NCBI GenBank assembly: GCA_016291135.1 | Contig: JAEFAE010000003.1 | Span: forward strand, 148,516 to 201,079 | DNA: 52,564 bases | Reading direction: 5' to 3' | Origin: Bacteroidales bacterium | GTDB taxonomy: Bacteria; Bacteroidota; Bacteroidia; Bacteroidales; F082 | Part shown: positions 9,244 through 17,912 of the stretch, one piece after another | Numbering within the stretch: the first letter of the stretch is position 1 | Layout: every line of letters begins with the position of its first letter | Notes under the pieces: model-generated | Told to the model about the DNA's origin: nothing | The model's input: only the letters and a program-made list of their open reading frames with translations | Databases searched by the model: none | Position numbers and translations under genes: made by a program

Positions 9244-10689
9244 ATGAAAAAGAAAAAAGAACCTGAATATCTGGAAGATGTCCTGATCGTCGATGCCGGT
9301 AGCGAAGGCATGTCGGTAGCCAAGCCCGAGGGACGGGTGGTCTTCATCCCCTTTGGCGTGCCTGGCGATGTGGTAGATATCGAGGTCTTCAAGAAGAAAA
9401 AGAACTATTTCGAAGGGCGCATCCTTCGTTTCAAGCAATACTCCGACAAGCGTGTCGAACCCGTCTGCCAGCATTTCGGACTGTGTGGCGGATGCAAGTG
9501 GCAGCACCTGGCCTACGAATGGCAGCTGTACTACAAACAGAAGCAGGTCAAAGACAACTTCGACCGTATCGGAAAGGTCGACTATCCGGAGATTCGTCCC
9601 ATCTTGGGGTGCGAAAAACAATATTTCTATAGGAATAAATTGGAATACGCCTTCTCGAACCGCAAATGGCTCATCGATGGGGCTCCTGCCGGCACCTACG
9701 GCGAAGACGAGGTCAAGGGCCTGGGCTTCCACCTGCCCTCCCTGTTCGACCGTGTGGTGGACGTGGAACGTTGCCACCTTCAGGCCGATCCTTCCAACGA
9801 CATTCGGCTGTTTGTCAGGAAGTTTACCATGGAGCATGGCCTCTCTTACTATAGCGTGCGCCATCATGAGGGCTTGATGCGTAACCTGGTCATCCGATGC
9901 AATTCCAAAGGCGAGTTCATGGTGATTCTGGTCATCAGCGAGGAGAACGGCGTGATCCGCAACGAACTGGTGCCCGCCTTGGAGAAGGCCTTCCCGCAGA
10001 TCGTCTCCTTGCTGCTCATCATCAACAGCAAGCTCAACGACGTCATCAACGACCTTCCGTTCGAGTGCCTGAAGGGCGATCCCTGGCTCATCGAGACCAT
10101 GGCCTCGCCCCGCCCAGGCTTCCCCGACCTGAAGTTCCGCATCGGTCCGGTGTCGTTTTTCCAGACCAACGTGTATCAGGCGGAACGGCTCTACCATGCC
10201 GCTTTCGACCTGGCGGAAGTGCAGGGCGACGAGCTGATGTACGATCTCTATACCGGCACGGGCACCATCGCCCAGTATTTCTCGCGTTTTGTCAAGCGTG
10301 TGGTGGGCATTGAATATGTGGAGGAAGCCATCGCCGATGCCAAGGTCAACACGGCCCTGAACGGCATCGAAAACTGTACTTTCTTTGCCGGAGACATGGC
10401 CAAGATCTTCACCGATGAATTCATCGCTGCCAATGGCCGCCCCGACTTCATCGTCACCGACCCACCCCGTGCTGGCATGGCCGAAAAGGTGGTGGAACAG
10501 CTGTTGAAGATCCGTGCCAGGAAAATCGTGTATGTGAGTTGCAACCCCGCCACGCAAGCGCGTGACCTGCAGCTCTTGTCACAGGCATACGAGGTGAAGG
10601 CGGTGCAGCCGGTGGACATGTTCCCCCACACCCAACACGTCGAAAACATCACATTGTTGGCGCTGAAGCCGGAGGAAGCAACGGTTTGA
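9244..10689 (+). CDS. rlmD: 23S rRNA (uracil-5-)-methyltransferase, RlmD/RumA family
   Basis: This 481-residue enzyme methylates C5 of a uridine in 23S rRNA using S-adenosylmethionine. An N-terminal TRAM RNA-binding domain (about 10-75) is followed by the 4Fe-4S cysteines in CQHFGLCGGCKWQH, a middle domain, and a Rossmann methyltransferase domain with YDLYTGTGTIAQYF, GIEYVEEAI, TDPPRAGM and the catalytic Cys in YVSCNPATQARDL. The protein ends in the usual MFPHTQHVENI block. Its last 41 bases overlap the 3' end of the convergent aroK gene. RlmD versus RlmC or the dual-target RlmCD cannot be settled by eye. Confidence 0.93.
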   Translation: MKKKKEPEYLEDVLIVDAGSEGMSVAKPEGRVVFIPFGVPGDVVDIEVFKKKKNYFEGRILRFKQYSDKRVEPVCQHFGLCGGCKWQHLAYEWQLYYKQKQVKDNFDRIGKVDYPEIRPILGCEKQYFYRNKLEYAFSNRKWLIDGAPAGTYGEDEVKGLGFHLPSLFDRVVDVERCHLQADPSNDIRLFVRKFTMEHGLSYYSVRHHEGLMRNLVIRCNSKGEFMVILVISEENGVIRNELVPALEKAFPQIVSLLLIINSKLNDVINDLPFECLKGDPWLIETMASPRPGFPDLKFRIGPVSFFQTNVYQAERLYHAAFDLAEVQGDELMYDLYTGTGTIAQYFSRFVKRVVGIEYVEEAIADAKVNTALNGIENCTFFAGDMAKIFTDEFIAANGRPDFIVTDPPRAGMAEKVVEQLLKIRARKIVYVSCNPATQARDLQLLSQAYEVKAVQPVDMFPHTQHVENITLLALKPEEATV

Positions 10690-11179
10690 GTGCCTCGACC
10701 AGGGCCTCCAGGTCCAGGTCCTCCCCTTTTACGGTCAGTTGCGCCTGCTCATAGTAGGGCAAGCGTTCGGCGTGGTTTTGCATGATGAAGGTCTCCAGTT
10801 CTTCCGGTGTTTTGTTGACCACCAGCGGACGTTTGACTTTGGATTGCGAAAGCCTATTGAAGTTGGTTTGGGGACTGGTTTTCAGGAATACGGTGATGCC
10901 GTTCCGGTTCATCCAAGCCATGTTGTCGTTGAAGCAGGCCGTGCCCCCGCCTGTGGCGATGACGGCATTCTCATACTGTTCGGTGGATTGCAGGATTTGG
11001 GTCTCCAGCTTGCGGTAGAGCGGTTCGTCGTATTTCTTGAAGAAGTCGTTCACCGAGATGCGGAAACGTTCCTCGAAGAGCCGGTCGGTGTCGTACGATT
11101 CAACGCCGAGGCGCCGCGCCAGCCGTTTGGCCGTCGTGGACTTACCGGCACCCATGTATCCGACCAGATAGATCCTCAT
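10649..11179 (-). CDS. aroK: Shikimate kinase
   Basis: This 176-residue kinase phosphorylates shikimate at the 3-hydroxyl in the route to chorismate. Visible landmarks are the P-loop GYMGAGKST (residues 7-15), the shikimate-binding YDTDRLFEE, the GGG loop in VIATGGGTACF, and the lid-region KRPLV. Length matches the family. It converges with rlmD and the coding regions overlap by 41 bases at their 3' ends, so the last about 13 residues (PLLPPASAPTM region) are encoded opposite the RlmD C-terminus. It lies seven bases downstream of a small lipoprotein gene on the same strand and is probably cotranscribed with it. Confidence 0.95.
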   Translation of the reverse strand: MRIYLVGYMGAGKSTTAKRLARRLGVESYDTDRLFEERFRISVNDFFKKYDEPLYRKLETQILQSTEQYENAVIATGGGTACFNDNMAWMNRNGITVFLKTSPQTNFNRLSQSKVKRPLVVNKTPEELETFIMQNHAERLPYYEQAQLTVKGEDLDLEALVEALKPLLPPASAPTM

Positions 11180-11186
11180 GCCGGGT

Positions 11187-11456
11187 TCAATTGCATTTTC
11201 TTAGTCGCTGGAGCTCCTGCTCGAGCGATTCCAGCTCCTCACGCATCTGCTGGGTCCTCTTTCCGTATTCTTCGATCATCTCCGGCGGACCGTAGATGCA
11301 GGATTGTTCCCTCCTGTTCAGTTCCTCCTTGAGGTCGGAGATACGTTCCTTGACAATTTTGATGTCGGATCGGTTGCGGATGCTGCAACAGGCGCCCACC
11401 ACCAGTACGGAGGCAGCGATAAGGGCGATCCATGCTTTTCTGAAGACGCTTTTCAT
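11187..11456 (-). CDS. Small coiled-coil lipoprotein
   Basis: About 89 residues from the start MKSVFRKAWI at 11456; an upstream ATG at 11480 overlaps the -7 box (11478-11485) and is rejected. A lipoprotein signal ends with VVGAC, and the mature part is almost entirely charged helix (IVKERISDLKEEL, MREELESLEQELQRL), predicted to form a coiled coil. It resembles small envelope lipoproteins that tether or space layers, but I recognise no family. It precedes aroK by seven bases on the same strand. Confidence 0.68.
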   Translation of the reverse strand: MKSVFRKAWIALIAASVLVVGACCSIRNRSDIKIVKERISDLKEELNRREQSCIYGPPEMIEEYGKRTQQMREELESLEQELQRLRKCN

Positions 11457-11477
11457 GACCTTGTCGTGTTGTTTCTG

Positions 11478-11485
11478 CAAAAATA
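11478..11485 (-). promoter_or_regulatory. Promoter of the small lipoprotein gene and aroK
   Basis: TATTTTTG on the minus strand (CAAAAATA at 11478-11485) fits the -7 box and places the start of transcription about 15 bases before the ATG at 11456. Repeated TTATCAACA words lie over and upstream of its -33 position. Confidence 0.6.
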
Positions 11486-11501
11486 TAAAAAACCTTTCAT
11501 T

Positions 11502-11536
11502 TTATCAACATTTTTATCAACAAATCATGTTGATAA
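11502..11536. repeat. Three TTATCAACA words (two direct, one inverted)
   Basis: TTATCAACA occurs at 11502-11510 and 11514-11522 in direct orientation, 12 bases apart, and inverted as TGTTGATAA at 11528-11536. The word differs from the DnaA box TTATCCACA at one position. The set lies between two divergently transcribed genes and covers the -33 region of the leftward promoter, so it could be an operator or a weak DnaA-box cluster. Confidence 0.55.
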
Positions 11537-11576
11537 TTTACAGCGAACTGGGCTCGCAAGTACAAGGGGTTTTGTC

Positions 11577-11584
11577 TATTTTTG
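11577..11584 (+). promoter_or_regulatory. Promoter of the 1142-residue T9SS protein gene
   Basis: TATTTTTG matches the -7 box; no clear TTTG lies at the -33 position. The leader to the ATG at 11638 is about 50 bases. Confidence 0.5.
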
Positions 11585-11637
11585 TAGATTCGAATAGGAA
11601 TCGATGAATCATCAATAACAAATCAAAATACAACACC

Positions 11638-14600
11638 ATGAGAAAAATCTTTACGTTGTTTGTGGCCGCATTATTCTTATTGGCCCTTCCCATGCGCTCC
11701 ATGGGACAAACGAGAACCGAGGCGACGATCACTTTCGCAGATCTCGGCTTTGAAAATGGCGAGGATGTGGACGGTTTGACGTTCAACATCGACGACAATG
11801 TCACGGTAACCTTCAACAAGGCAAACGGAAACAACGGCCCTAAGTACTACAACACAGGTACTGCTATCCGTGCCTACGCGGGCAACACCATCGTGCTGGC
11901 CGCCGAAACGGGTATGATCACCGGTATCGTCTTCACCCCGGGTTCGGGCGACAATGGCAATGATGTCACGTCCAATACGGGAACGACCGACTATCCTGCC
12001 TGGGCCGGTTCCACCGGCGAAGTCATCTTCACCATTGGTGGCACCTCCGGCCATCGCCGTGTGGCTGCCATCACGGTAACCTACCAAACCGACGCCAACA
12101 TGGTGACGGCCCCCGTGCTGAGCCCCGGCTCCACCACCGTCTACCAGCCAACCTTGACCGTGACGGCGACTTGCGCTACGGAAGGTGCCACCATCCGTTA
12201 CACCACCGATGGCAACGATCCTACGGAATCGAGCACCACCTTCCCTGCCAACGGCCTTACCCTGAGCCAGACCACAACGGTCAAGGCCCGGGCTTACAAG
12301 AGCGGCATGACCCCCAGTACGGTGACCGCGGCCACCTATACTTTCCAGACCGTCCAGATGTATCCCAACATCGCTGCCTGGAAAGCGGCCCACACCGAAA
12401 CCGACGCTACGATCTCGGGCATCTCCGGCAACCTGACGGCGGTGTTCCAAAACGGCATCAACCTGTTTGTCCAGGATGGCACCGGCGGTCTGCTGATCTA
12501 TGGCTCCCTCAACCAAACCTATAACAGCGGCGACGTCATCTCTGGCGGTATCGTGGGAACCTCCTCCCTGTATCACGGCCTGATGGAGTTTGTCCCGACC
12601 CAAAGCCCCGCGGCAGGCGTGCCTGGTACGCCCGTGGTTCCTGCCGATGTAACGGCTGCCGAAATCGAGGCCAACTTCAGCGCCTGGGAGAGCAAGTTGG
12701 TCAAGCTGACCGACGTTGCGTTCACCGAAGACCATGTCTTCAATACGACCAACACGGCAGGCCGTACGGCTCCTTTCGTTCAGGGTCAGGTAAGCATGAA
12801 TGTCTATGACAACTTCAAAGTGCTGAATGGATTCGAGGTACATGAAGGCCAAGAAGCCGACCTGATCGGTTTCGTGAGCGTGTTTGACGACACCAAGCAA
12901 ATCAACCCCCGTTCCACCGACGACATCCAGCCCTACGATGCCCCGCAACCCACCGTCAGCACACCGGTGTTCGATCCCAACGGCGGTCTCTTCACCGAAC
13001 CGGTCAGTGTGACCTTGACTTGCGCCACCGAAGGAGCGACCATCTATTACAGCCTGGGCAACGGCGCCAACTGGACCGCCTACACCGCTCCGATTCAGGT
13101 GAGCGAGAGCGGCACCTTGCAGGCCTACGCCACCAAGGCCGACTACATCGACAGCGACGTCGTCAGTGCTGAATTCATCATCCTGGAGGGGGTGACCATG
13201 ATCTTCAACCAAGACTGGGAAGGCGACTGGAACGGCTGGACGGAGCAGTCTGTGTCGGGCACCCCACAATGGGAAATCGGTGTCCATAGCGGCAACCATT
13301 ACGCTGTGGCCAATGCCTACAACGAAGGGGCATGCGAAGATTGGCTGATCTCCCCTGCCTTCAACATCAACGCCTACGCCGACGTGCGCCTCACCTTCCG
13401 TACGGCCATGAACTTCACCGGTCCGGACTTGGAGGTGTATTTCTCCAGCGACTACAACGGGAGCAATCCTTCGGATGCCACCTGGCTTCCGCTTACGGCT
13501 TCCCTGTCGGAAGGTGGATGGAACTGGGTGGTCACCGATGCCATCAACCTGGACAACTTCTCCGGAAACAATTGCTACATCGGCTTCAAATACACTTCGA
13601 CTGAGAGCGAAGCCGCCGGTTGGGAAGTGGACGACATCATGCTCTATTGCAGCGGCATGAGCGGCGATCCCCTGTTGCAAGTCTCCAACGCCAGCTTGAG
13701 CATGAGCTATGTGTATGGCGAAGGCCCTTCCCCGGTGGTCAGCTATACCTTGACGGGCAACTACCTGCAAGGCAGCGGCGAGGTCTTTGTCGAGGCCGAC
13801 GGACCTTTCGAGGTCTCTCTCAACGGCACCGCTTTCATGAGCGACTTCTCCATCCCCTACGAGAATGGTGAGCTTGAAGGCCAGCCGGTGACCATCTATG
13901 TCCGTATGAATGCCAACCTCGAGATCGGCGACTATCAAGGTTCTGTCAGCAACTACGGCGGTGGTGCCTCCATCGAGGTGGCCCTCAACGGTAACGTGTT
14001 GACCAACCTGGTGGCCTCCATGAGCGCAACCCTTCCGATGTACATCCAAGGCAACAATGGTAGCAACAACAACCGTGTTCCCGTTTCCATCCCGGTTACG
14101 TTCAGCGGATTGCAGCCCAACGCCACCTACCGCTATGTCAATCAGTTTATCGGCGACACCGACGGTCCTGAGGTAGCTGGTGCCGGCAACGTCATCTTTG
14201 TCAATCCTTCCGGCTTCACCCGCACCACCAACCCGAGCCTGGCGACCGACGGCGCTTATGGCACCTTCACCACCAACGCCTCTGGCGAGGCCATTGTGTG
14301 GCTGGTTAACGAACCTACGGCCAACAACCGCTTTACGCCTGGTAACAGCGTTTATCTCCGGGTCCGTCTGAACGACGGTGCCAACGGCACCGAAGTGGCC
14401 CATATCCTGACTTCGACCGACTACGCTACCGTGTTGAATTTCGGCACGGATGCCGACGCCACCCATGGATCGGCCTTCTATGTGCGTTCGAACGAACCTT
14501 CCAAGTCCATGGCGATGCTGTTCGCCGGTGTCAACGACGAACGTCCTGTGTTCACCACCCCGGTTGAGACCACGGGCATCGACTACACCGCCATCAGCCA

Positions 14601-15066
14601 GTATGCCTCCTTCTATAAGGAAGAGGTGGCCGGCAAGAACGGCTACTTCGGTGGCATCGTGCCCAATGTCAACAACCAAGGCATCAAGAAGATGGTGGTC
14701 ATGGACCTCCAAGGGAACGTGGCTAACCAGTACCTCGAAACGGAAACCTTGAGCTTTGCCGAGCTGACGAATCCCCAGAACGGCCATTCCAACCCGATCT
14801 TCATCGACTTGGTGGACCAGAACGTCATGGAAGCCCAAGCCCTGAACGTTACGCTTTGGAACGCCAACCATGAAATCGTGGTGGACAATCAGGAGGCTTC
14901 AGCGTTGGAGATGACGGTCTACAACGTGTTAGGGCAAGCGGTGATGCAGCATGTTGTCGCTGCTGAGAGCCGTGAGCACATTGCCCATGCGCTTTCCAAC
15001 GGCCTCTATGTGATTCTTTTGCGTAATGCCACGGGTGCCATGTCGGTAAAGACCGTGATCCGATAA
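11638..15066 (+). CDS. Large multidomain secreted adhesin-like protein with T9SS sorting domain
   Basis: This 1142-residue protein begins with a signal peptide (MRKIFTLFVAALFLLALPMR). A beta domain common in Bacteroidota surface proteins (about 25-150) precedes a chitobiase/beta-hexosaminidase C-terminal-type repeat (about 160-235; CATEGATIRYTTDGNDP). An OB-fold-like region follows (about 240-430; LFVQDGTGGLLIYG), then a second CHB-type repeat (about 440-515; CATEGATIYYSLG) and a choice-of-anchor J jelly roll (about 520-670; FNQDWEGDWNGW, WLISPAFNI, GWEVDDIMLY). Further Ig-like beta regions and a T9SS sorting domain ending in VKTVIR complete it. It should be surface-exposed or released. No catalytic motif is visible; carbohydrate or protein binding is an inference from the domain types. 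Confidence 0.85.
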   Translation: MRKIFTLFVAALFLLALPMRSMGQTRTEATITFADLGFENGEDVDGLTFNIDDNVTVTFNKANGNNGPKYYNTGTAIRAYAGNTIVLAAETGMITGIVFTPGSGDNGNDVTSNTGTTDYPAWAGSTGEVIFTIGGTSGHRRVAAITVTYQTDANMVTAPVLSPGSTTVYQPTLTVTATCATEGATIRYTTDGNDPTESSTTFPANGLTLSQTTTVKARAYKSGMTPSTVTAATYTFQTVQMYPNIAAWKAAHTETDATISGISGNLTAVFQNGINLFVQDGTGGLLIYGSLNQTYNSGDVISGGIVGTSSLYHGLMEFVPTQSPAAGVPGTPVVPADVTAAEIEANFSAWESKLVKLTDVAFTEDHVFNTTNTAGRTAPFVQGQVSMNVYDNFKVLNGFEVHEGQEADLIGFVSVFDDTKQINPRSTDDIQPYDAPQPTVSTPVFDPNGGLFTEPVSVTLTCATEGATIYYSLGNGANWTAYTAPIQVSESGTLQAYATKADYIDSDVVSAEFIILEGVTMIFNQDWEGDWNGWTEQSVSGTPQWEIGVHSGNHYAVANAYNEGACEDWLISPAFNINAYADVRLTFRTAMNFTGPDLEVYFSSDYNGSNPSDATWLPLTASLSEGGWNWVVTDAINLDNFSGNNCYIGFKYTSTESEAAGWEVDDIMLYCSGMSGDPLLQVSNASLSMSYVYGEGPSPVVSYTLTGNYLQGSGEVFVEADGPFEVSLNGTAFMSDFSIPYENGELEGQPVTIYVRMNANLEIGDYQGSVSNYGGGASIEVALNGNVLTNLVASMSATLPMYIQGNNGSNNNRVPVSIPVTFSGLQPNATYRYVNQFIGDTDGPEVAGAGNVIFVNPSGFTRTTNPSLATDGAYGTFTTNASGEAIVWLVNEPTANNRFTPGNSVYLRVRLNDGANGTEVAHILTSTDYATVLNFGTDADATHGSAFYVRSNEPSKSMAMLFAGVNDERPVFTTPVETTGIDYTAISQYASFYKEEVAGKNGYFGGIVPNVNNQGIKKMVVMDLQGNVANQYLETETLSFAELTNPQNGHSNPIFIDLVDQNVMEAQALNVTLWNANHEIVVDNQEASALEMTVYNVLGQAVMQHVVAAESREHIAHALSNGLYVILLRNATGAMSVKTVIR

Positions 15067-15084
15067 GGCTGTTTCAACTTCCTT

Positions 15085-15123
15085 AAAACAAAAAACCAAG
15101 GGATTCCTTGGTTTTTTGTTTTT
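15085..15123 (+). terminator. Rho-independent terminator after the 1142-residue T9SS gene
   Basis: A perfect 17-bp stem (15085-15101 paired with 15106-15122) with a four-base GATT loop has an A-rich left arm and a T-rich right arm, so it can terminate in both directions. It lies 18 bases after the stop of the upstream gene, and its right arm reaches almost to the promoter of the next gene. Confidence 0.88.
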
Positions 15124-15130
15124 CATTCTT

Positions 15131-15138
15131 TAATTTTG
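15131..15138 (+). promoter_or_regulatory. Promoter of the 135-residue lipoprotein gene
   Basis: TAATTTTG fits the -7 box, 35 bases before the ATG at 15174. The terminator right arm occupies the -33 region. Confidence 0.55.
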
Positions 15139-15173
15139 CCCGAAAACCAACCTATTATCAAAACAACAGTACT

Positions 15174-15581
15174 ATGAAAAAAGTAGTTTTACTTTTGGCT
15201 TGTGTGATTACCATAGTGATGGCTACCAGCTGCCAATCCTATCGTCACACCATGCGTGAACCCAATGTCAAAGTTACCTTGAATTCCAACGATTTGGAAC
15301 TCTCCAACCAAGTGACGGCCGAAGCCACCGTGACCCGCATCCTGGGTCTCGACTGGGCTCGTCTCTTTGGAAAGAGCGAAACTGGTTCCACGCCTGTGCT
15401 GGGTGCCATTGTCACCACCGGTGCCAACTATGCCCTGTACAAACTGATGCAAGAGAATCCTGGCTATGATGTGGTGATCTACCCGCAGGTGGAAGCCTAC
15501 AGACATGCCCCCATCTTGGGAACGGACCTCTACTCCAAGACCACTTACAAGGTGACGGCTCGTTTGGGCAAACTGAAATAA
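15174..15581 (+). CDS. Small conserved-looking lipoprotein (135 residues)
   Basis: The start MKKVVLLLACVI at 15174 gives a lipoprotein signal with lipobox ATSC at residues 18-21; in-frame sequence further upstream runs through the promoter and terminator. The mature part contains a VTRILGLDWARLFG segment, a short glycine/alanine stretch (GAIVTTGANYALYKLM) and YDVVIYPQVEAY. This resembles small Bacteroidota lipoproteins annotated only as hypothetical, in which a YDVVxxPxxE strand precedes a conserved trafficking-like tail (KVTARLGKLK). Function unknown. It has its own promoter and terminator and appears monocistronic. Confidence 0.72.
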   Translation: MKKVVLLLACVITIVMATSCQSYRHTMREPNVKVTLNSNDLELSNQVTAEATVTRILGLDWARLFGKSETGSTPVLGAIVTTGANYALYKLMQENPGYDVVIYPQVEAYRHAPILGTDLYSKTTYKVTARLGKLK

Positions 15582-15614
15582 TCGCCTAGGGAAACTTATT
15601 TATTTCAATGAGTT

Positions 15615-15649
15615 AAGAGGATGACCGACCGGTCTCCTCTTTTCTTTTG
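15615..15649 (+). terminator. Terminator after the 135-residue lipoprotein gene
   Basis: The outer stem AAGAGGA (15615-15621) pairs with TCCTCTT (15635-15641) around an inner GACC/GGTC hairpin, followed by a T-rich tail on the plus strand. Confidence 0.78.
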
Positions 15650-15675
15650 TTGTATCCAAAGTTTTTGGCTGTTCC

Positions 15676-17133
15676 CTATTTGCCGATGCAAAAACGCCCG
15701 AAGATCGACCCCAGCACCTCGTCGGTGGTGATCTCGCCAGTGATGGAACCCAGGTAATAGAGGGCCTCACGGAGGTCTTGCGCCACCAAGTCGGTAGGCA
15801 GGGCGTCTTGGAGGCCGCGGCGTACCGCCTCAAGGTTGGTGGCGGCATGTTGCAAGGCCTCGTAATGACGGAGGTTGGTGACCAATACGGCGTCTTGACC
15901 GAGGGCCATGCCCTGCCGCACCTCCGAAAGCGTTTGCTTGAGCTGGTCCAGGCCGTTTCCCGTCTTGGCCGAGAGGGTCTGCAGATAGACATGGCCCGCT
16001 TGGGCACCGAGGGCTTCGCATACGGTGTTTTTCAGCTGGTCGATCCGGTCGGCGACGGTGTCGGCGCAACGGTCCGACTTGTTCAGCAACAGCACGAGGG
16101 TTTGACGGGTGGTGTCTGTCTTTTCGAGGATCATACGGGCTGAGGCCTCCACAGCAGCGGAATCCAAAGTGGCGTCGATCATGCCCAAGACGATGTCTGC
16201 CTCGTCGATCTTGCGGAAGGTGCGCTCGATGCCGATCTTCTCAATGGTTTCATCGGTGGAACGGATGCCTGCCGTATCGATGAAACGGAACAAGGTGCCG
16301 TTGAGGTTCATCACCTCCTCGATGGTGTCGCGGGTAGTACCGGCGATGTCGGAGACGATGGCGCGCTCCTCACCCAAGAGGGCGTTCAACAGGGTGGACT
16401 TACCTGTATTGGTGGCTCCGACGATGGCGACCGGGATGCCGTTTTTGATGGCGTTGCCCAGGCAGAACGAATCGGTGAGGGTGTGGATATGGCCTTGTGT
16501 CTCTTCGAGCAGCTGCAGCAACTGGCTGCGATCGGCAAACTCGACATCTTCCTCGGAGAAATCCAATTCAAGTTCTATCAACGAAGTGATATCCAATAGT
16601 TTGGAACGTAGCACTTGAAGTTGTTTGGAAAATCCGCCCTTGAGTTGGTTCATCGCTAACCGATGGGCAGCTTCGTTTTGCGAGACAATCAAGTCGGCCA
16701 CCGCTTCGGCCTGGGCCAGGTCGAACTTCCGGTTCACGAAGGCACGACGGGTGTATTCCCCTGGAAGGGCCATCCTGGCCCCTTCCGCTACCAGTAGCTC
16801 CAGCAACCGTTGTTGGATGTAAACCGATCCATGCACGCTGATCTCCACCGCATCTTCGCCCGTAAAGGAATGCGGGGCGGTGAAGAAGGTGAGCAACACC
16901 TCGTCGAGAGTCGTAGCAGCCTGGCCTGCACAGGCCGGGATCACCAACTGTCCATAGAAGGTCCTGTAGGGCTGGATGTGCTCTTTGGGAAAGGGTTTCC
17001 CGTGGTGGTAAAACAGCCTGCAGGCGATGTCGTGCGACTGGGGACCCGACATCCTGACCACGGCGATGGCGCCTGTTCCGGGTGCGGTGGCAACGGCACA
17101 AATCGTGTCGTCCGATAAAAAACTCGTTCTCAT
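15676..17133 (-). CDS. mnmE: tRNA uridine-5-carboxymethylaminomethyl modification GTPase
   Basis: This 485-residue GTPase works with MnmG to modify the wobble uridine of certain tRNAs. The N-terminal folate-binding domain starts DDTICAVATAPGTGAIAVVRMSG. The helical domain carries an inserted G domain with G1 GATNTGKST, G3 DTAG (FIDTAGIRSTDE) and G4 NKSD. The protein ends in the invariant CIGK, whose Cys is catalytically important. Length is typical. Its promoter is a TATCTTTG on the minus strand at 17158-17151, divergent from truA. Confidence 0.97.
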   Translation of the reverse strand: MRTSFLSDDTICAVATAPGTGAIAVVRMSGPQSHDIACRLFYHHGKPFPKEHIQPYRTFYGQLVIPACAGQAATTLDEVLLTFFTAPHSFTGEDAVEISVHGSVYIQQRLLELLVAEGARMALPGEYTRRAFVNRKFDLAQAEAVADLIVSQNEAAHRLAMNQLKGGFSKQLQVLRSKLLDITSLIELELDFSEEDVEFADRSQLLQLLEETQGHIHTLTDSFCLGNAIKNGIPVAIVGATNTGKSTLLNALLGEERAIVSDIAGTTRDTIEEVMNLNGTLFRFIDTAGIRSTDETIEKIGIERTFRKIDEADIVLGMIDATLDSAAVEASARMILEKTDTTRQTLVLLLNKSDRCADTVADRIDQLKNTVCEALGAQAGHVYLQTLSAKTGNGLDQLKQTLSEVRQGMALGQDAVLVTNLRHYEALQHAATNLEAVRRGLQDALPTDLVAQDLREALYYLGSITGEITTDEVLGSIFGRFCIGK

Positions 17134-17142
17134 GGGGTGTAT

Positions 17143-17176
17143 TTTGTTGGCAAAGATAGTCTATTTTGTATTTTTG
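17143..17176. promoter_or_regulatory. Divergent promoters: mnmE (-) and truA (+)
   Basis: Minus strand: TATCTTTG (CAAAGATA at 17151-17158) for mnmE. Plus strand: TTTG at 17143-17146 and TATTTTTG at 17169-17176, with a 22-base spacing. The truA ATG at 17181 is so close that its transcript would be nearly leaderless, unless the overlapping CTATTTTG at 17161-17168 is used instead. Confidence 0.62.
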
Positions 17177-17180
17177 TGAC

Positions 17181-17912
17181 ATGAAAAGATATTTTATCCA
17201 CCTGGCTTACAACGGAACGACCTACTGCGGTTGGCAGATCCAACCCCATGATCCTTCTGTGCAAGAGACCCTGGAGCGTTGCCTGAGCCTGAAGCTCGGG
17301 CAACCGGTCAGCCTCACCGGCTGCGGCCGTACCGACACCGGGGTGCATGCCCGTAACTATTACGCCCATTTCGACGTGGAAGGACCCATCGCCGATCCCA
17401 AGGACCTCGCCTACCGGCTCAATGTCTTCCTTCCGCCCGACATTGTGGTGTACCGCATCTGGGAGGTGGCTCCCGAAGCCCATGCCCGTTTCGACGCCAA
17501 GGCTCGCACCTATCACTATTATATCAGCCGGCAGAAGAATCCCTTCCACCAGGCCGATGCCTATTACCTCTATGGCGACCTCGACCTCGAGCGCATGCAA
17601 CAGGCTTCCGACCTGCTCACGACCTACACGGACTTCACCAGTTTCAGCAAGTTGCACACCCAGGTCAAGACCAACAACTGCACGGTTATGGAAGCGCGAT
17701 GGTTCGAGCAGGATGGGCTGTTGGTCTTCCACATCAAGGCCGACCGTTTCCTTCGCAACATGGTTCGGGCCATCGTGGGCACCTTGCTCGAGGTGGGCAA
17801 GGGACGCCTGAGCCTCGACCAGTTCCGCGCCGTCGTCGAGCGCAAGGACCGTTGCTCAGCCGGTGAGTCGGTCCCTGCCCATGCACTCTTTTTGGAGGCG
17901 GTGGATTATTGA
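17181..17912 (+). CDS. truA: tRNA pseudouridine(38-40) synthase
   Basis: This 243-residue enzyme converts uridines 38-40 in the tRNA anticodon arm to pseudouridine. The start at 17181 begins MKRYFIHLAYNGTTYCGWQ, the family's typical N-terminus; an upstream in-frame start would add MYFCD and overlap the promoter. The catalytic Asp is D52 in GCGRTDTGVHA. RTYHYYI and RFLRNMVRAIVGTLLEVG are further family motifs. The last 57 bases overlap the 3' end of the convergent sigma-like gene. Confidence 0.95.
   Translation: MKRYFIHLAYNGTTYCGWQIQPHDPSVQETLERCLSLKLGQPVSLTGCGRTDTGVHARNYYAHFDVEGPIADPKDLAYRLNVFLPPDIVVYRIWEVAPEAHARFDAKARTYHYYISRQKNPFHQADAYYLYGDLDLERMQQASDLLTTYTDFTSFSKLHTQVKTNNCTVMEARWFEQDGLLVFHIKADRFLRNMVRAIVGTLLEVGKGRLSLDQFRAVVERKDRCSAGESVPAHALFLEAVDY

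Noticed and set aside
11677..14871. A 1064-residue open frame antisense to the large T9SS gene
   Set aside because: It is collinear with codons of the sense gene, is full of His, Gly, Val and Asp in patterns expected from reversed GC-biased codons, and shows no domain. The sense protein has a signal peptide, recognisable domains and a sorting signal.
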